A stretch of DNA of 64,000 nt from Glandiceps talaboti (Eukaryota; Hemichordata; Enteropneusta; Spengelidae), in assembly GCF_964340395.1 (NCBI RefSeq), contig NC_135563.1, forward strand, positions 3,514,422 through 3,578,421, written 5' to 3'. Under the pieces are notes generated by a model. The model was not told where the DNA came from and searched no databases. It worked only from the letters and a program-made list of their open reading frames with translations. This document shows, one piece after another, positions 28,495 through 40,700 of this stretch. The position numbers were made by a program, and so were the translations under genes. Position 1 is the stretch's first letter, and each line of letters begins with the position of its first letter.

Positions 28495-31400
28495 TTATGT
28501 TTCTAACTTCTTGAAGCTTCCCGCCAGTCCACCGACCGGATCAACACCTTGGGATTGAGCACCAAGAATTGCACCAGCCTTTGGGAAACCATATTGATTG
28601 TATTCAGCAAACTTGACGTCTTCCTTGACCAGTTCGTCAAAAAACTCTTTGGCGGAGTTGTTGTCCGTCAACTGTCCACCAAAATCTGTCGGCAGCATAG
28701 AGGACGGTACGTACTTGTGTAGAGTACCAAAGTCTTTACCATGTAGATGTATCTTGAATACAAAGAAATAATTTATACATACAATGTAAGCCTCTACTGT
28801 CTATGGTCTAACACTTGAATCCCAAATCCTTTAATATCATCATTACCAAGAATGCCTAGACTACGTCGCTCCGAAGTGTAATTGTTTTAGAACGACATTC
28901 ACCCTTTCAATTGTTTGCAAGATCCTCTTTTACAGCAAGGCTTATATTTATAAAGAATGTTGAATCTATCCAAAGACCACTAGTAAATACTCAGTGATCT
29001 TAGCTAAAACTATTTCCACATGGCGAGATATCGATATACGAAAGGCGTCTCATGTAAGAAGGAATAAAGGCTTTAATATCCAAAGGATGTATCAATTATT
29101 GAAATAAGTTGAAGGTCAAACTATGTACTAACTATAGGATCATCACTCCCATGGGAGAAAACAAAGAAAATCAAGTATAACAAGACATTGATATATATAG
29201 TTGACATCATACACAGCTAAACGGTATAAAGGTGGCTGTACACTATATTCACCAAAGTCATTTATTTGTTCAGCCGGGGAACTACTGATGGAATATCATG
29301 ATGGGGTTGACAGCATTGGACACACACGCCTACTAGACCTGGCCAGTGGTACCCCCCTCGTTCTGTACTTGCCCGACTTAATAAACATCATACGAGGTTC
29401 TGTACTTACCCGACTTAGCATCTTTTCATTCATCAATGGCTTAAAGATCGCCATTAAGGTGTCAAAGATTTCCGACTGACGAACGTAATGGAAGGCTTTC
29501 ATGCGGAGTGGCAATACATTCTGTATAGAAATACAAACACATGCCTTTATTTGTTATTTTGTTCTTCTCATACATCAAATTTCAGTTAAACTAAAGATAA
29601 TAATTACCTAATAAACCACACCGTTCATTTATTAATGTATATCCACATATCCAAAACTACCAAAGATTAAACGTTCAATAATGATTTGTCTATTAATAGT
29701 GTTTTAAGTGGCATCACCAACGGAACTCATCAAATTACAATATCACTATTACATAGTTCGAAACTTTCATATCTAAAAGACACCAAAGGTAACGTTGACA
29801 TTGATATAATTAATTAAGTCTACTATTCAGCTGACGTGTATCATTTTCTGTCAGTGAATTTATATCATTTAAAGTTATATATCTCAGCAACGCTGGGTCC
29901 TCATCTTCATCTTTAGTTCCGCTGTAACCAAGCAAAGATCCTCATTTGCCATGCTTCAGGATCCGTTGTCTAAGGCATTATTGAAATCAATTTTAATAAT
30001 ATGTATACAGAAGAAACGTAACGAAAAGAAGTGTATTGAATTGAAACTTTCGACAGAACTCATCAGTGTTTGTCAACTAGCTGACACGCTATTCATCAGT
30101 ACACACGACCTTACAGACGAGTCACGTGGGTCATCCTTCTATCGTTAAAAGACTGAAGTATTCACTTGAGAGGTACTATTTTCTTTATGTGTATGTTTGG
30201 AACCAAAAGTTTGCCAACACAGTTCACGAACACATAAACATCTGAATATTTCACGTTATTCAATACTGATATTGTTATTTGAGAATACTCCTACTCCTTC
30301 TTCCTTCTTGTATTGATTTGTATTGCAGATAAAAATAATTGCAAATTATTGTCCAGTAATTTTCTTCGTTCATCCAAGGAAAAAAGGCATGACCTAAGGG
30401 GTCTTGTTACTAGGAGTCTATCATGGATAAACAAGTAGTGACAAACCCCTTAGGTCACAAGAAAAATAATACACCCTCAAGCATTGCCTATGGAAAATCG
30501 GAAAAATAATGACGATTTTGAACGTTTTGATTCATATTTCGAGCACCGCAGAACCAGTGACGTAGACACCGGTTGTCATGACGTAGAACAACCAGGGTAT
30601 TAGTGTATTTTTTGTTCACAGACAATATCCTGGTGTGGGCATGATGTATGAAAGGTATAGTCAGCCTTGATAATGCAATAGCATCTCAATGTGCATGGTC
30701 ATAATGTAAAGATCAAAATACACAGGGTCTGTAACTATAAAAATGTCGGTGAAGTGATGATGGCTGGTATTTTACATAAAACAATGTGAGATTCTACGAA
30801 CCATTATTAAATCCATCTGTTTCTTTGCTTCCAGCGGTCCAAACTTTGTCATCATTTTCATCGTCAGGTGTTCGTAATCACCTACAAAGACAATACCATG
30901 GACTTGTACCTCTTCATCTTCTAGCAACTTATCATACAGCATCATGACAGCTGTTAAGATAGAGTCCAGACTGTATCGATCTGGATCCCACCTCTCTAAA
31001 CAAAAGACAAAGGTTTACACTATGTATTATCCCAAAGTTAGTCAATCCTTCTTGTCATAAATTACACAATGTAAGTTAGAAGATGAACATCAACGTCGTA
31101 ATCAACAAGCCTCTTTACGGCACCGTCCTGAGGCTAAACGTACCTGCAAAGAGGTTGCTTTGATCAGCAAATGTGTCCTTTGGTTTGCGAAAAAGATAGA
31201 AATCAACTCCATACGTCCTTAGGGTGTAGTATAAGAGCTGTTTCTGTGGGTGTTGGACCAGTTTACTATTCATTCTAAACTTTTCCCTCATTATCACGAA
31301 ATATAAATTCTTAACTTCTCCTGATCCTAAACTACAATTGCTATGTTTCGCAAGGCAGCCAAATCAATTTAGTATATGACATCATATCGGGTTGGGTTTG

Positions 31401-32402
31401 TTCTCTGACAGTACATTGTATTTGCTGGCGTGTACAGTAGCTCAATGACAGTGTGGTCACAACCAATGCTGTACTTTTTGTCTGACGCTCTGGTGCGTCT
31501 TGTATATTGGTGCCGTAAGAAGAGGCAGGGGTTTACACCGATGCAGTGTCGACATTTGGTCCATATAGGCCAACGTGTACATGTTAAACTTTGTTATCTG
31601 TATAATGTGTGTCACCTTGTGTTATCTACTGTATGAACTCGGGTTTGCGCATGTAAAATGACTCCATTCAACCAACTCTTAGAATACGAGTATGTGTCGG
31701 ATTATTTCAACAATCAGTCACGGTGAGAGGTGTTGGAGTGACTTTGAGAGTTTACTTTGTTATATTTCAACTATATAGATGTACGTGTATATCGTGGTTT
31801 TTTTTATCAATTATCAGTTGAACGACACGTGGCCATCGACGTCTGCTATGTTGTGTTTGTATGGTCCCACGATGAGAAATTAACCTATATACCAAGTATG
31901 CATAATGTAGCAGCCAAGGAAGAATGCTGTGTTACGTGTAATAGGTTGGCCTTTTAACACACACATATAAATGACCTTGACTCAACGTCAGTGAATCTAT
32001 TACTGTAAGTGTACACTAACCTATTCTAAACAGCAATACCGTTCTCCCTTCATCATCATGCCCAGGACAAATAGTCACCATTTCCAAATCGTAAATATGT
32101 TTGTAAAATGACGGTTGGTATTTCACAAATATTTCTTTGTATTTCCGTCTCACATCGTAATAATGCAACAGCATTTTGAACGCTCTGTCGACATCAAACT
32201 TCTTGTTGCGTAAAAATCTGACGAGAAATGCATCATCAGGGGGTAGTTTGACTTCAGGTTTCTCCTTTCTAAATTTTCCCCTCAACTCGTCTATTTTCTG
32301 GTCCCTGGTTTCAGGATCTTCATTTAGTTCTTGTTTAGCTTTCTCAGCCGTCTTAGCACTCAGTGTGCTGACATAACGCCGACGTGTACCAGAGTCAGAC
32401 AT
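28495..32402 (-). CDS. TTPAL-like CRAL-TRIO lipid-transfer protein, copy B
   Basis: Four coding exons: 32402-32021, 30995-30802, 29520-29410 and 28752-28495 (TAA), giving 314 aa. Phases are 1, 0 and 0 as in copy A; exon 2 is one codon longer. Domains are as in copy A: the N-terminal CRAL-TRIO helices ([20 protein letters not shown]) then the lipid-binding fold ([62 protein letters not shown]). Residues encoded by exon 1 differ from copy A at only two positions and the last 67 residues not at all. Exon 2 differs at roughly a third of positions, exon 3 at about 8 of 37. This suggests gene conversion at both ends, or purifying selection plus recent exchange. The gene lies upstream of copy A on the same strand as a tandem duplicate. 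The exon 2 donor is GTTCGT, weaker than usual. Confidence 0.9.
29345..29412. repeat. Short duplication of the exon 3 donor region, copy B
   Basis: On the plus strand, ttctgtacttgcccgactta at 29360 echoes ttctgtacttacccgactta at 29399, which carries the exon 3 donor of the minus-strand gene. The echo lies just inside intron 3 and has lost the GTAAGT donor (GCAAGT instead). It is a weak, single-copy version of the junction duplications seen elsewhere in this window. Confidence 0.55.
30388..30462. repeat. Inverted repeat (hairpin)
   Basis: tgacctaaggggtcttgtta and acaaaccccttaggtca are imperfect inverses about 30 bp apart, in intron 2 of TTPAL-like copy B. It may be a degenerate foldback element. 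Confidence 0.5.
31144..31273 (-). CDS. Candidate alternative first exon of TTPAL-like copy B
   Basis: Within intron 1 of copy B an ATG at 31273 opens a 43-codon frame (contains PQKQLLYYTLRTYGVDFYLF and RKPKDTFADQ) that ends in a strong donor, GCAG|GTACGT, at 31144. It ends in phase 1, the phase exon 2 needs, so it could replace exon 1. The product would lack the N-terminal CRAL-TRIO helices. I see no counterpart in copy A and no promoter motif, and phase agreement occurs by chance one time in three. Confidence 0.25.
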
Positions 32403-32409
32403 TGTTACC

Positions 32410-33990
32410 ACTGCTAGTGAAGAAGGTGCATACTCTCTGACTACTTTAGCAATTATTAACATGTGAATGGTGACAGCACACATGTATGAATAGCAACCAC
32501 AAGTCAGCGATACTGCAACTGTCTGGTATTTTGATGATGTCATGTCATTGATTCTGAGGACTTTGCTCACTTTTTAGAGCGTCACATAAATTGTGGCGAA
32601 AGCGACAAAAGTGTAAAGTAGAATGGCAAGTTTATTTGAGTCATGTAAAATCTGGGCTACAATTCTTTGTGAAGAGCCACATTTATCTTACGGTGACCCC
32701 CAATACATATATCTGCCGGGATGTTCAACATCATACCGGTAAATATACACTGACATGTACAGCTGCTTTCACGTGCTATTTTTAAATTTGTGTAATCGAA
32801 CAACTGAGGCCAATACCCTGACACAAACAGTATTCCAATGCAAATAATGCATACAACATAGAAAATAATGTTGATGTATTAAAAATATTACCGTTTTTTC
32901 CTCAGTGGTGTATTGCGCCCTCAACGTTCAAGTATAAATTACTTGGGTTTAAATTGAAATGGCATGCAGATGTACACATATTTTGTCTTAAAGGCCATAT
33001 TGGATCTGGCTTTCGATCTGAAAGTAGGCGAACCAAACAGTAGTTCTGCAGTTTGATATATTGCCTTTGTGTTCGAATTATCTTGCCATCCGACTGTGTA
33101 GTGTGAAACATATGTGTTAGTAAAGCAAGAAAATCAAGGCCATTACCCATGGAAGTTACTGGGTATACACAGAAAACTACGATGTCATACAAGGGTTAAT
33201 TTGATTTTATCAACTAAAATAGTGTTCATATATAGAGTACAAAAGTCGCCATGACGATTGTAGACAGTTAACAAAGTGACACGTTTTTTTCTTTTGTTAT
33301 ATATATTTCTACTTGGGGTTTCTATAAAGAACGGGTCAAGATGGCATTGTTAGAGAATTAGGCCATTATCCTGTTAATTTCACTGTAATTAAACTGATAA
33401 AAAATATTATTCTAAAATACTGTAGATTGATTTATTTTACTACATTTCAGATACATACAATGGCGTTTCTACATTTTCAGGAATAACTACGTGTATGTCT
33501 TCGATATTTGAGTTTCATAATTCTTTCATCCGATACACGATAAATGTACACATGTAATAAACATGCAAGATGCGAAGGTTTTACATGGTAATCTTTACCA
33601 ACGAGTGCGGGCGCTGTTCAATATGTGCTGAATACGTACTTCATGACCAGTGCACTGTAACAAGGAAAACAACAAACTACAAAATGTACCTGGGCCACTT
33701 TTCATCCTATAGGATAGGAAGTCAATCGTGCATTTCAGTTGACTGAACATTCCGGAATGTTCAATTGTTCCCTGGTTTCCTGGAAAGGAGCAAGAATATA
33801 ATCTAGAAAACATGGGTTACCTGTTACTGCAGTTGTCTGGAGTTTATGGTTACATTTCGCTTTGGCAATGGAAGAATATGTATCCATGGATTACTGTCCC
33901 CGAGTCTCACCCTGTCTGGCATCATTGAAAAGTGCCAGGCCAGGCTACCATTACTTCTGACAAATTACAGGATTCATTCAAGGTACAACC
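32410..33990. other. 5' flank of copy B and non-coding spacer
   Basis: The first ~80 bp upstream of the start (to about 32483) matches the corresponding flank of copy A almost base for base, then similarity stops abruptly. No exon is supported between 32500 and 33990. No clear TATA box is seen. Confidence 0.5.
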
Positions 33991-33993
33991 CAT

Positions 33994-34203
33994 AACACCA
34001 AAGTGAAGTATTTTCTGTATGTACCACAGTCATTTATGGCATCCATATCAAGTGTAAAAGTATACTTTTTTCACTATATGACCACATTACAAAGGCCACA
34101 TGCTAGGCTTGTAAATAAACCAATTGAATCAGTATACTTTTACACTTGATGTGAATACTATAAATGAGTGTAGCACATAAAGAAAATCCTTTACTTCAGT
34201 GTT
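33994..34203. mobile_element. Foldback element with ~65 bp inverted arms
   Basis: The left arm (aacaccaaagtgaagtatt, tcatttatggcatccatatc, aagtgtaaaagtatac) and right arm (gtatacttttacactt, gatgtgaatactataaatga, tacttcagtgtt) are imperfect inverses around an ~80 bp centre. It is a 210 bp MITE-like unit with no coding capacity. The family is not assigned. Confidence 0.7.
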
Positions 34204-34248
34204 ACTCGTTGTACTAAGTCAGGTCTGTAGTCTTGGTAATTTGATCTG

Positions 34249-34605
34249 ATGGTAGCTAGGTCATACATGTATATGTATATGTGTATGTATAGTTATGTTT
34301 GAAATAATAAGTAATATTAAAGAATTGGTGTAAGAAACAGGGACAAGAACAAATATTGATATGTACCACATTTCAGACAAGGCTATATGCCATTGTAGAA
34401 AAGCATTGTTTTTCTTCTATCACAATCTAAAACACAATGACCCTAAAAAACAGCATGAACCCCCCCCCCCCCACCACACACACACACACACACACACTGC
34501 CAATTTCAAAAACAGGGTGACCCCTCCCCTTTTTTTGTCGGCCCGATGGAAGAATCCACCGGACACCCCCCCCCCCCCCCCCAGGCTGGATAAACTGACC
34601 GGTCC
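34249..34605 (-). mobile_element. Short copy, GGACCGGTCAGTTTC family, inverted
   Basis: The right end reads aaactgaccggtcc at 34592-34605, preceded by a C-tract. The body is the inverse of 15271-15560 (tttcttacaccaattcttta, catatagccttgtctgaaat in reverse). Its edge lies about 114 bp upstream of the ATG at 34719, so it probably occupies the proximal promoter or 5' UTR of that gene. Confidence 0.6.
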
Positions 34606-34718
34606 CTTATAGTTATACCATAGACCCTGGTTATGCATATAGATTATATTCAGATTCGAGATCAACTTTTCAATGCGAATCTGAATGTAAATAACATCAA
34701 CACGTTCGAGCGAGAATA

Positions 34719-37700
34719 ATGGCGGACGCTCTCAATGAAGAAGAGCAAGACGTAGTTGAAATCGAAGAAGCTTTGTTATGTTCCCAGGGTTTTCCACGCG
34801 GAGCTAAAAGATTTAAAGGGTTTAGCGATAATTATCGTCCCAAACACAGAACACTTGTAACTAGCATGACTAGTGGGCAATGTCTTCCCAGACTTGCTAA
34901 TCGCAGAAAGCTACAGTATGCATCCTGGTGGATTGAACGACAGATGATGATGTTACGTTGGATTCCTGGTATATTCCCATTCATCTATGATACTTTTCCC
35001 AAGGATGCCTTGGAGAATCTCGATTTGCCTGGTGATACAGACAACCACGTATTTCTGAAGAGATCTTGTCTAATGCCTATTATGCAGTGGCTGTTAGAGG
35101 ATGGGGAGTTCGAACCACCCGAAATCAAGAAATTTGAAGTTAGCACGATGAGTGTAAGCGAACGTGTGAAGAACGATATTCTCAATGAACTTGCAGGTAC
35201 AATGTAATATTAAAGTAGAGAGATTGTAGTTGTGTTGTTTACGTCTCACCCGACGTATTTTGTTACGAATTACGACAAAATAAAGTAAATGTGAGTTTAA
35301 AACTATAAATTGTACTTAGACGTACATGTACATCAGCAAGACCCATGGTTGTTTTACTATTAGTGAGACCATGGGACGTATCATGGAGTATCTCAGACGC
35401 TGATACATCCATGGAAATGAAAAACCCATGATTACATTTACATTTTGTGTTTGCATTAAAAGTATAAAGCTTTGATATGTAGCCAAAAATATGTCATGTT
35501 GAGTAATGTACTTGAAGCTTAATGTGATATATTGTCAGATGTACATTGTAAAAACACCAAGTTATGCTCATCTACCAAATTATGAGAATGATTTGAATCA
35601 ATGTGTTTGATTTTTTTTTTTAATGTATAGTGGATAATGTACATTTTTTCCCCAAAATCATACAGATTGATTCGAGTGCCTGTGTGAAAAATAATCCTCA
35701 CAATATTTCGTTGTTTAAATTTAATGAAACCTAATGTAACTGAGGAGCATGCACGAGCATCTGGTACACGCAGTTGCTAAGATCAGTTTTCTGTCTTGGA
35801 AGTAAACATAATAATTCCCAGAGGAATTACATTAAGAAATAGAAATTAAAATAAAATAAAATAAAAATATAAAAAAGTTAAAAGTAATAATAGTGATAAT
35901 AATTTTTTTATTTTTGTTTAATTTAAAAAATAATAACAATAATCCATGATAAAATTGAAACGTTAATTTGATAAAGGAGTTATAGTAAGAGTAGGTTTTG
36001 CTGTCTCATGTCTGAACAAATGCTTATGTATTGTGCGACATAATATCATAGTTAGTCATTAAAGATATGAATTTGAAATAATTTGCTACATTTTCAAATG
36101 TGGGCACATAGAGTTTAATTTTTTCATTTGTCTGTGATGGTGATATACATGTAATGGGCAAGTTAATAAGAAATGTACCTCTCTTCAACATTCTTTGACT
36201 TACATTACAAATTTTAAACATTATCTTTCCTGTAGGGATTTTTTTAAGTGTCTTCCTATTGCTATCTTTAGATTGATCATTGTGTATGCCCAATTTGAAA
36301 GGAAATAATATATTACATTTGAAATGAGTGTTGAACAATCTATATGTTCTCAGTTTACTTTTATTATTTGAATTAAGACCCTTTGTGTTATCATTATGTA
36401 AGTCACTATGCCAATAGAAGCTGAAAATTTAGTATTTATATTGAGTGAACATTAATCACACATCTTTGAAAGATTCTCAATATTGTACTGAACCATTAAC
36501 TTTTTGTATTTATGTTAACTATGATAGACTCATTTAGTAGTGGCTTTGAGCAATCAATTGCATGATTATAATAGTTATATATCTATTGGATAACGGCCAA
36601 GTTCACTATAATTTCCCATTTTAGGTGATGCATGGGTATGCAAAACAATACTCAGTTTGCAAACTTGTGGGAAAAATTACTGCTGGTCGTAAGGACTATA
36701 AAAGCTGCTGGTTGCCATAAACAGTTGTGTGTAATACTTGATGCATACATGTAGTGTATATGTACCTACCTGAAGACAATTCTCACATTCCCATTGATGC
36801 TATCCTGCCAAAAGCTATAAACAAACCAGAACGTGAATAACAAAAAACATCTGAGGCCCAGTAGTCAACTATTAGCTATCAATTGACTATCTACTTATTT
36901 TACAGAGTGGTCTATTTGATGATGAAAGCTAGTCCCTGTTGAAATGATCAAAAATCTGGGGTTTTTTTCATAATTTCAAGCACCTTTCCTCACACATGCG
37001 AGCGTATGCCACCATGACACATTGGATGCACTGTTGCGCATACATTATATGGAGGGACATTTGAAATTCTGAACCATTTTGATTCCTAATTTTTGGACAT
37101 CTGAGCGGAGACTATTGTAAAAAAAGCTGTCACTGTTTATAAGTAAAGAGTTGATCAGTTGCTAACATTTGACCCACTGTGTGTGTGAGTTAATTCTATT
37201 GATAGTGGACAGGGCAGTTGAGTTTTGATTGTACGGCTTTCCACAGGATGGTGTAAATGGTACAATATCCGAATCTGTACTGACTTACGCCATCTGCAAA
37301 CATGACTAACATGTACTGAGAATGTATGTTATTTGAATAAAAAAACTAATATACTGTATTGAACTAGGGGAGAAATTCATAGTTTGCACCAAATCTAGTA
37401 ATATTTTTGATCCACTAAATGATCCAACTTTGTTCAAATAGATGGGGAAATACTGAATCTACTTAATTCTAATAGAAGTTCATTTCATATGATCTTTCCA
37501 AACTATATTTATCCTTGCACTAAAGCCATTCACTAAATTTTCTCTCTAGGGTCATATTTTTGTAAGATTGCCATGGCCATTCAGGATGCAACAAGATGTG
37601 TTCCATTGAAGCATTTAAACATAAATAGATTACATGACATAATCATGGTAAGTAAACCATTTGTTCATATTTAACCATAAATAGATTACATGACATAATC

Positions 37701-40700
37701 ATGGTAAGTAAACCATTTGTTCATATTTAACCATAAATAGATTACATGACATAGTCATGGTAAGTAAACCATTTGTTCATATTTAAACATAAATAGATTA
37801 CATGACATAGTCATGGTAAGTAAACCATTTGTTCATATTTAAACATAAATAGATTACATGACATAATCATGGTAAGTAAACCATTTGTTCATATTTAACC
37901 ATAAATAGATGACATGACATAATCATGGTAAGTAAACCATTTGTTCATATTTAAACATAAATTGATTACATGACATAGTCATGGTAAGTAAACCATTTGT
38001 TCATATTTAAACATAAATTGATTACATGACATAATCATGGTAAGTAAACCATTTGTTCATATTTAACCATAAATAGATTACATGACATAATCATGGTAAG
38101 TAAACCATTTGTTCATATTTAACCATAAATAGATTACATGACATAGTCATGGTAAGTAAACCATTTGTTCATATTTAAACATAAATTGATTACATGACAT
38201 AATCATGGTAAGTAAACCATTTGTTCATATTTAAACATAAATTGATTACATGACATAGTCATGGTAAGTAAACCATTTGTTCATATTTAAACATAAATAG
38301 ATTACATGACATAATCATGGTAAGTAAACCATTTGTTCATATTTAAACATAAATTGATTACATGACATAGTCATGGTAAGTAAACCATTTGTTCATATTT
38401 AACCATAAATAGATTACATGACATAGTCATGGTAAGTAAACCATTTGTTCATATTTAAACATAAATAGATTACATGACATAATCATGGTAAGTAAACCAT
38501 TTGTTCATATTTAACCATAAATTGATTACATGACATAATCATGGTAAGTAAACCATTTGTTCATATTTAACCATAAATAGATTACATGACATAATCATGG
38601 TAAGTAAACCATTTGTTCATATTTAACCATAAATAGATTACATGACATAATCATGGTAAGTAAACCGTTTGTTCCTATTTCTAAATAAGCACATTACAAT
38701 ATGAGTTGGTGGCAACAAATGTAAAAAAAATCATTCTGAGATTTATTAAAGAATAGTAAGATCAAATTGTTAAAGTGACCATATGGATTAGGATTGGATT
38801 TTTAATTATAAGTAACAGATACAATCCGACCAATATGCGTCGAGCGGTAGCGAGGCGCATATTGATCGGATTGTATCTGTTTTGTACACCGGCTAATTTC
38901 CTTTGTTGTGTATTGAGTTTCGAAATCCAATATACTCCGGAGATAACTCATCACCACAACAATTAATAACAGTGTCTGCGCCATCGTGCATGTCTGCATA
39001 TCTTCCGGGCTATGTATACACTCTAGCTAATACACATACACAAACAAAATTAGACACTCACTTCACACTACAAGTTCTCAAATACAGTGTCTGCTGTACT
39101 GTGCATTATCTCAGAGGATATTTTTGACATTGGAGTCAGAATTACATACATCAATGAAGTTGGATACTCTCCACACTCTCCATGTTCATAAATGTAAACT
39201 GAGCGAAACATCGCTTTCGACAAGACATGCTTAGCTACTGAAAGGTTCAGACACACAAGCTATTGACGTTTATTTCGTTGGGCTTTCGCCACCATCGATC
39301 ATTCATTTTGACAGCTCTTTCTGGTTGATAACAAACTCGCATTACAAACTTCTTCCTGTTGGAGTATATTGCGCACACAGTCAAATATACTCCGGATGTT
39401 GACTTTTTATTACCATGTCTGTCTAATATACTCTGGGTATGGACTTTTCATTACCCGGATGGTATTTCTCATATTCTCAGCTCCCTGGATTTTGAAGCGG
39501 GAAGTTTGAGGACACCTGATTGGCTGATCGCCCGATTAGTCACTGTCGCTTGACAAGAAACGCCCACGCCGGTGTACAAAACAATTTTATTATCGCTTCC
39601 TACTTGAAAAATCAACATGAAATAACATATACCAAGTCCTTGTTTGTAAATCTATAAATTGCAATAGATTATATGTGTGTAAAATTTTTGTTATTGTACA
39701 TACAATAACAAACTTTTGACACATCTTTTAGCATTTTTAATGTATTGAGTTACAAACACGGACTATGTCTATGTTGTTTTACATTGATTTTTCAAGTAGG
39801 AAGTCATGATAAAACTGGTTTGTAAATTAAAAATCCAAAATAAATACCAAATCCTAATCCATATGGTCACTTTAAGGAACAAAACAAGAAAAGATAGCAT
39901 GTATTCTGGCAATATCCTCATCTAAAAGATAGCATGTATTCTGGCGATATCCCCATCTAAAAGATAGCATGTATTCTGGCAATATCCTCATCTACATCCA
40001 TATCGTAAAATCACACTCTTTGGATATGACACACTAAAAGTAATAACCATTGCAAGTACTTTTTTTATCATGTGGTAAAACAAATTCTTTGCTATATTTA
40101 CATTTTAGTGTCTTGTGTGCTTTCATTTATGATTATATACAGTACAAGTTCTTAAATTTGTCATTCACAGGTATGCAGCAAAAATGTCACTGTTTTTTTT
40201 GTTGATTGAAACAACATACTGAATTTACTCAGTGAAGTGCTAATAGTATTTTTAGTTTAGGAAATAATCTATTTGTAAAATGATATTGACACCTTGAAAC
40301 ATTCAGATATAACAGTTATCACCTTGTATAAATAGTGAGAACTAACCAGGCATAATACCCCATCATATCACTAAATACAGGATGCAACACACACATGATA
40401 TGACAGTTATCACCTTGTATAAATGGTGAGAACTAACCAGGCATAATACCCCATCATATCACTAAATACAGGATACAACACACATGATATGACAGTTATC
40501 ACCTTGTATAAATAGTGAGAACTAACCAGGCATAATACCTCATCATATCACTAAATACAGGATACAACACACATGATATGACAGTTATCACCTTGTATAA
40601 ATAGTGAGAACTAACCAGGCATAATACCTCATCATATCACTAAATACAGGATACAACACACATGATATGACAGTTATCACCTTGTATAAATAGTGAGAAC

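Noticed and set aside
36024-36338. 104-codon minus frame in intron 1 of the 416-aa gene
   Set aside because: AT-rich chance frame with no domain, antisense to a supported gene.
39359-39553. 64-codon frame (MEYIAHTVKYTPDVDFLLPC) repeated at 59490-59684
   Set aside because: The conservation is explained by two recent copies of the same non-coding element; there is no sign of a protein family.
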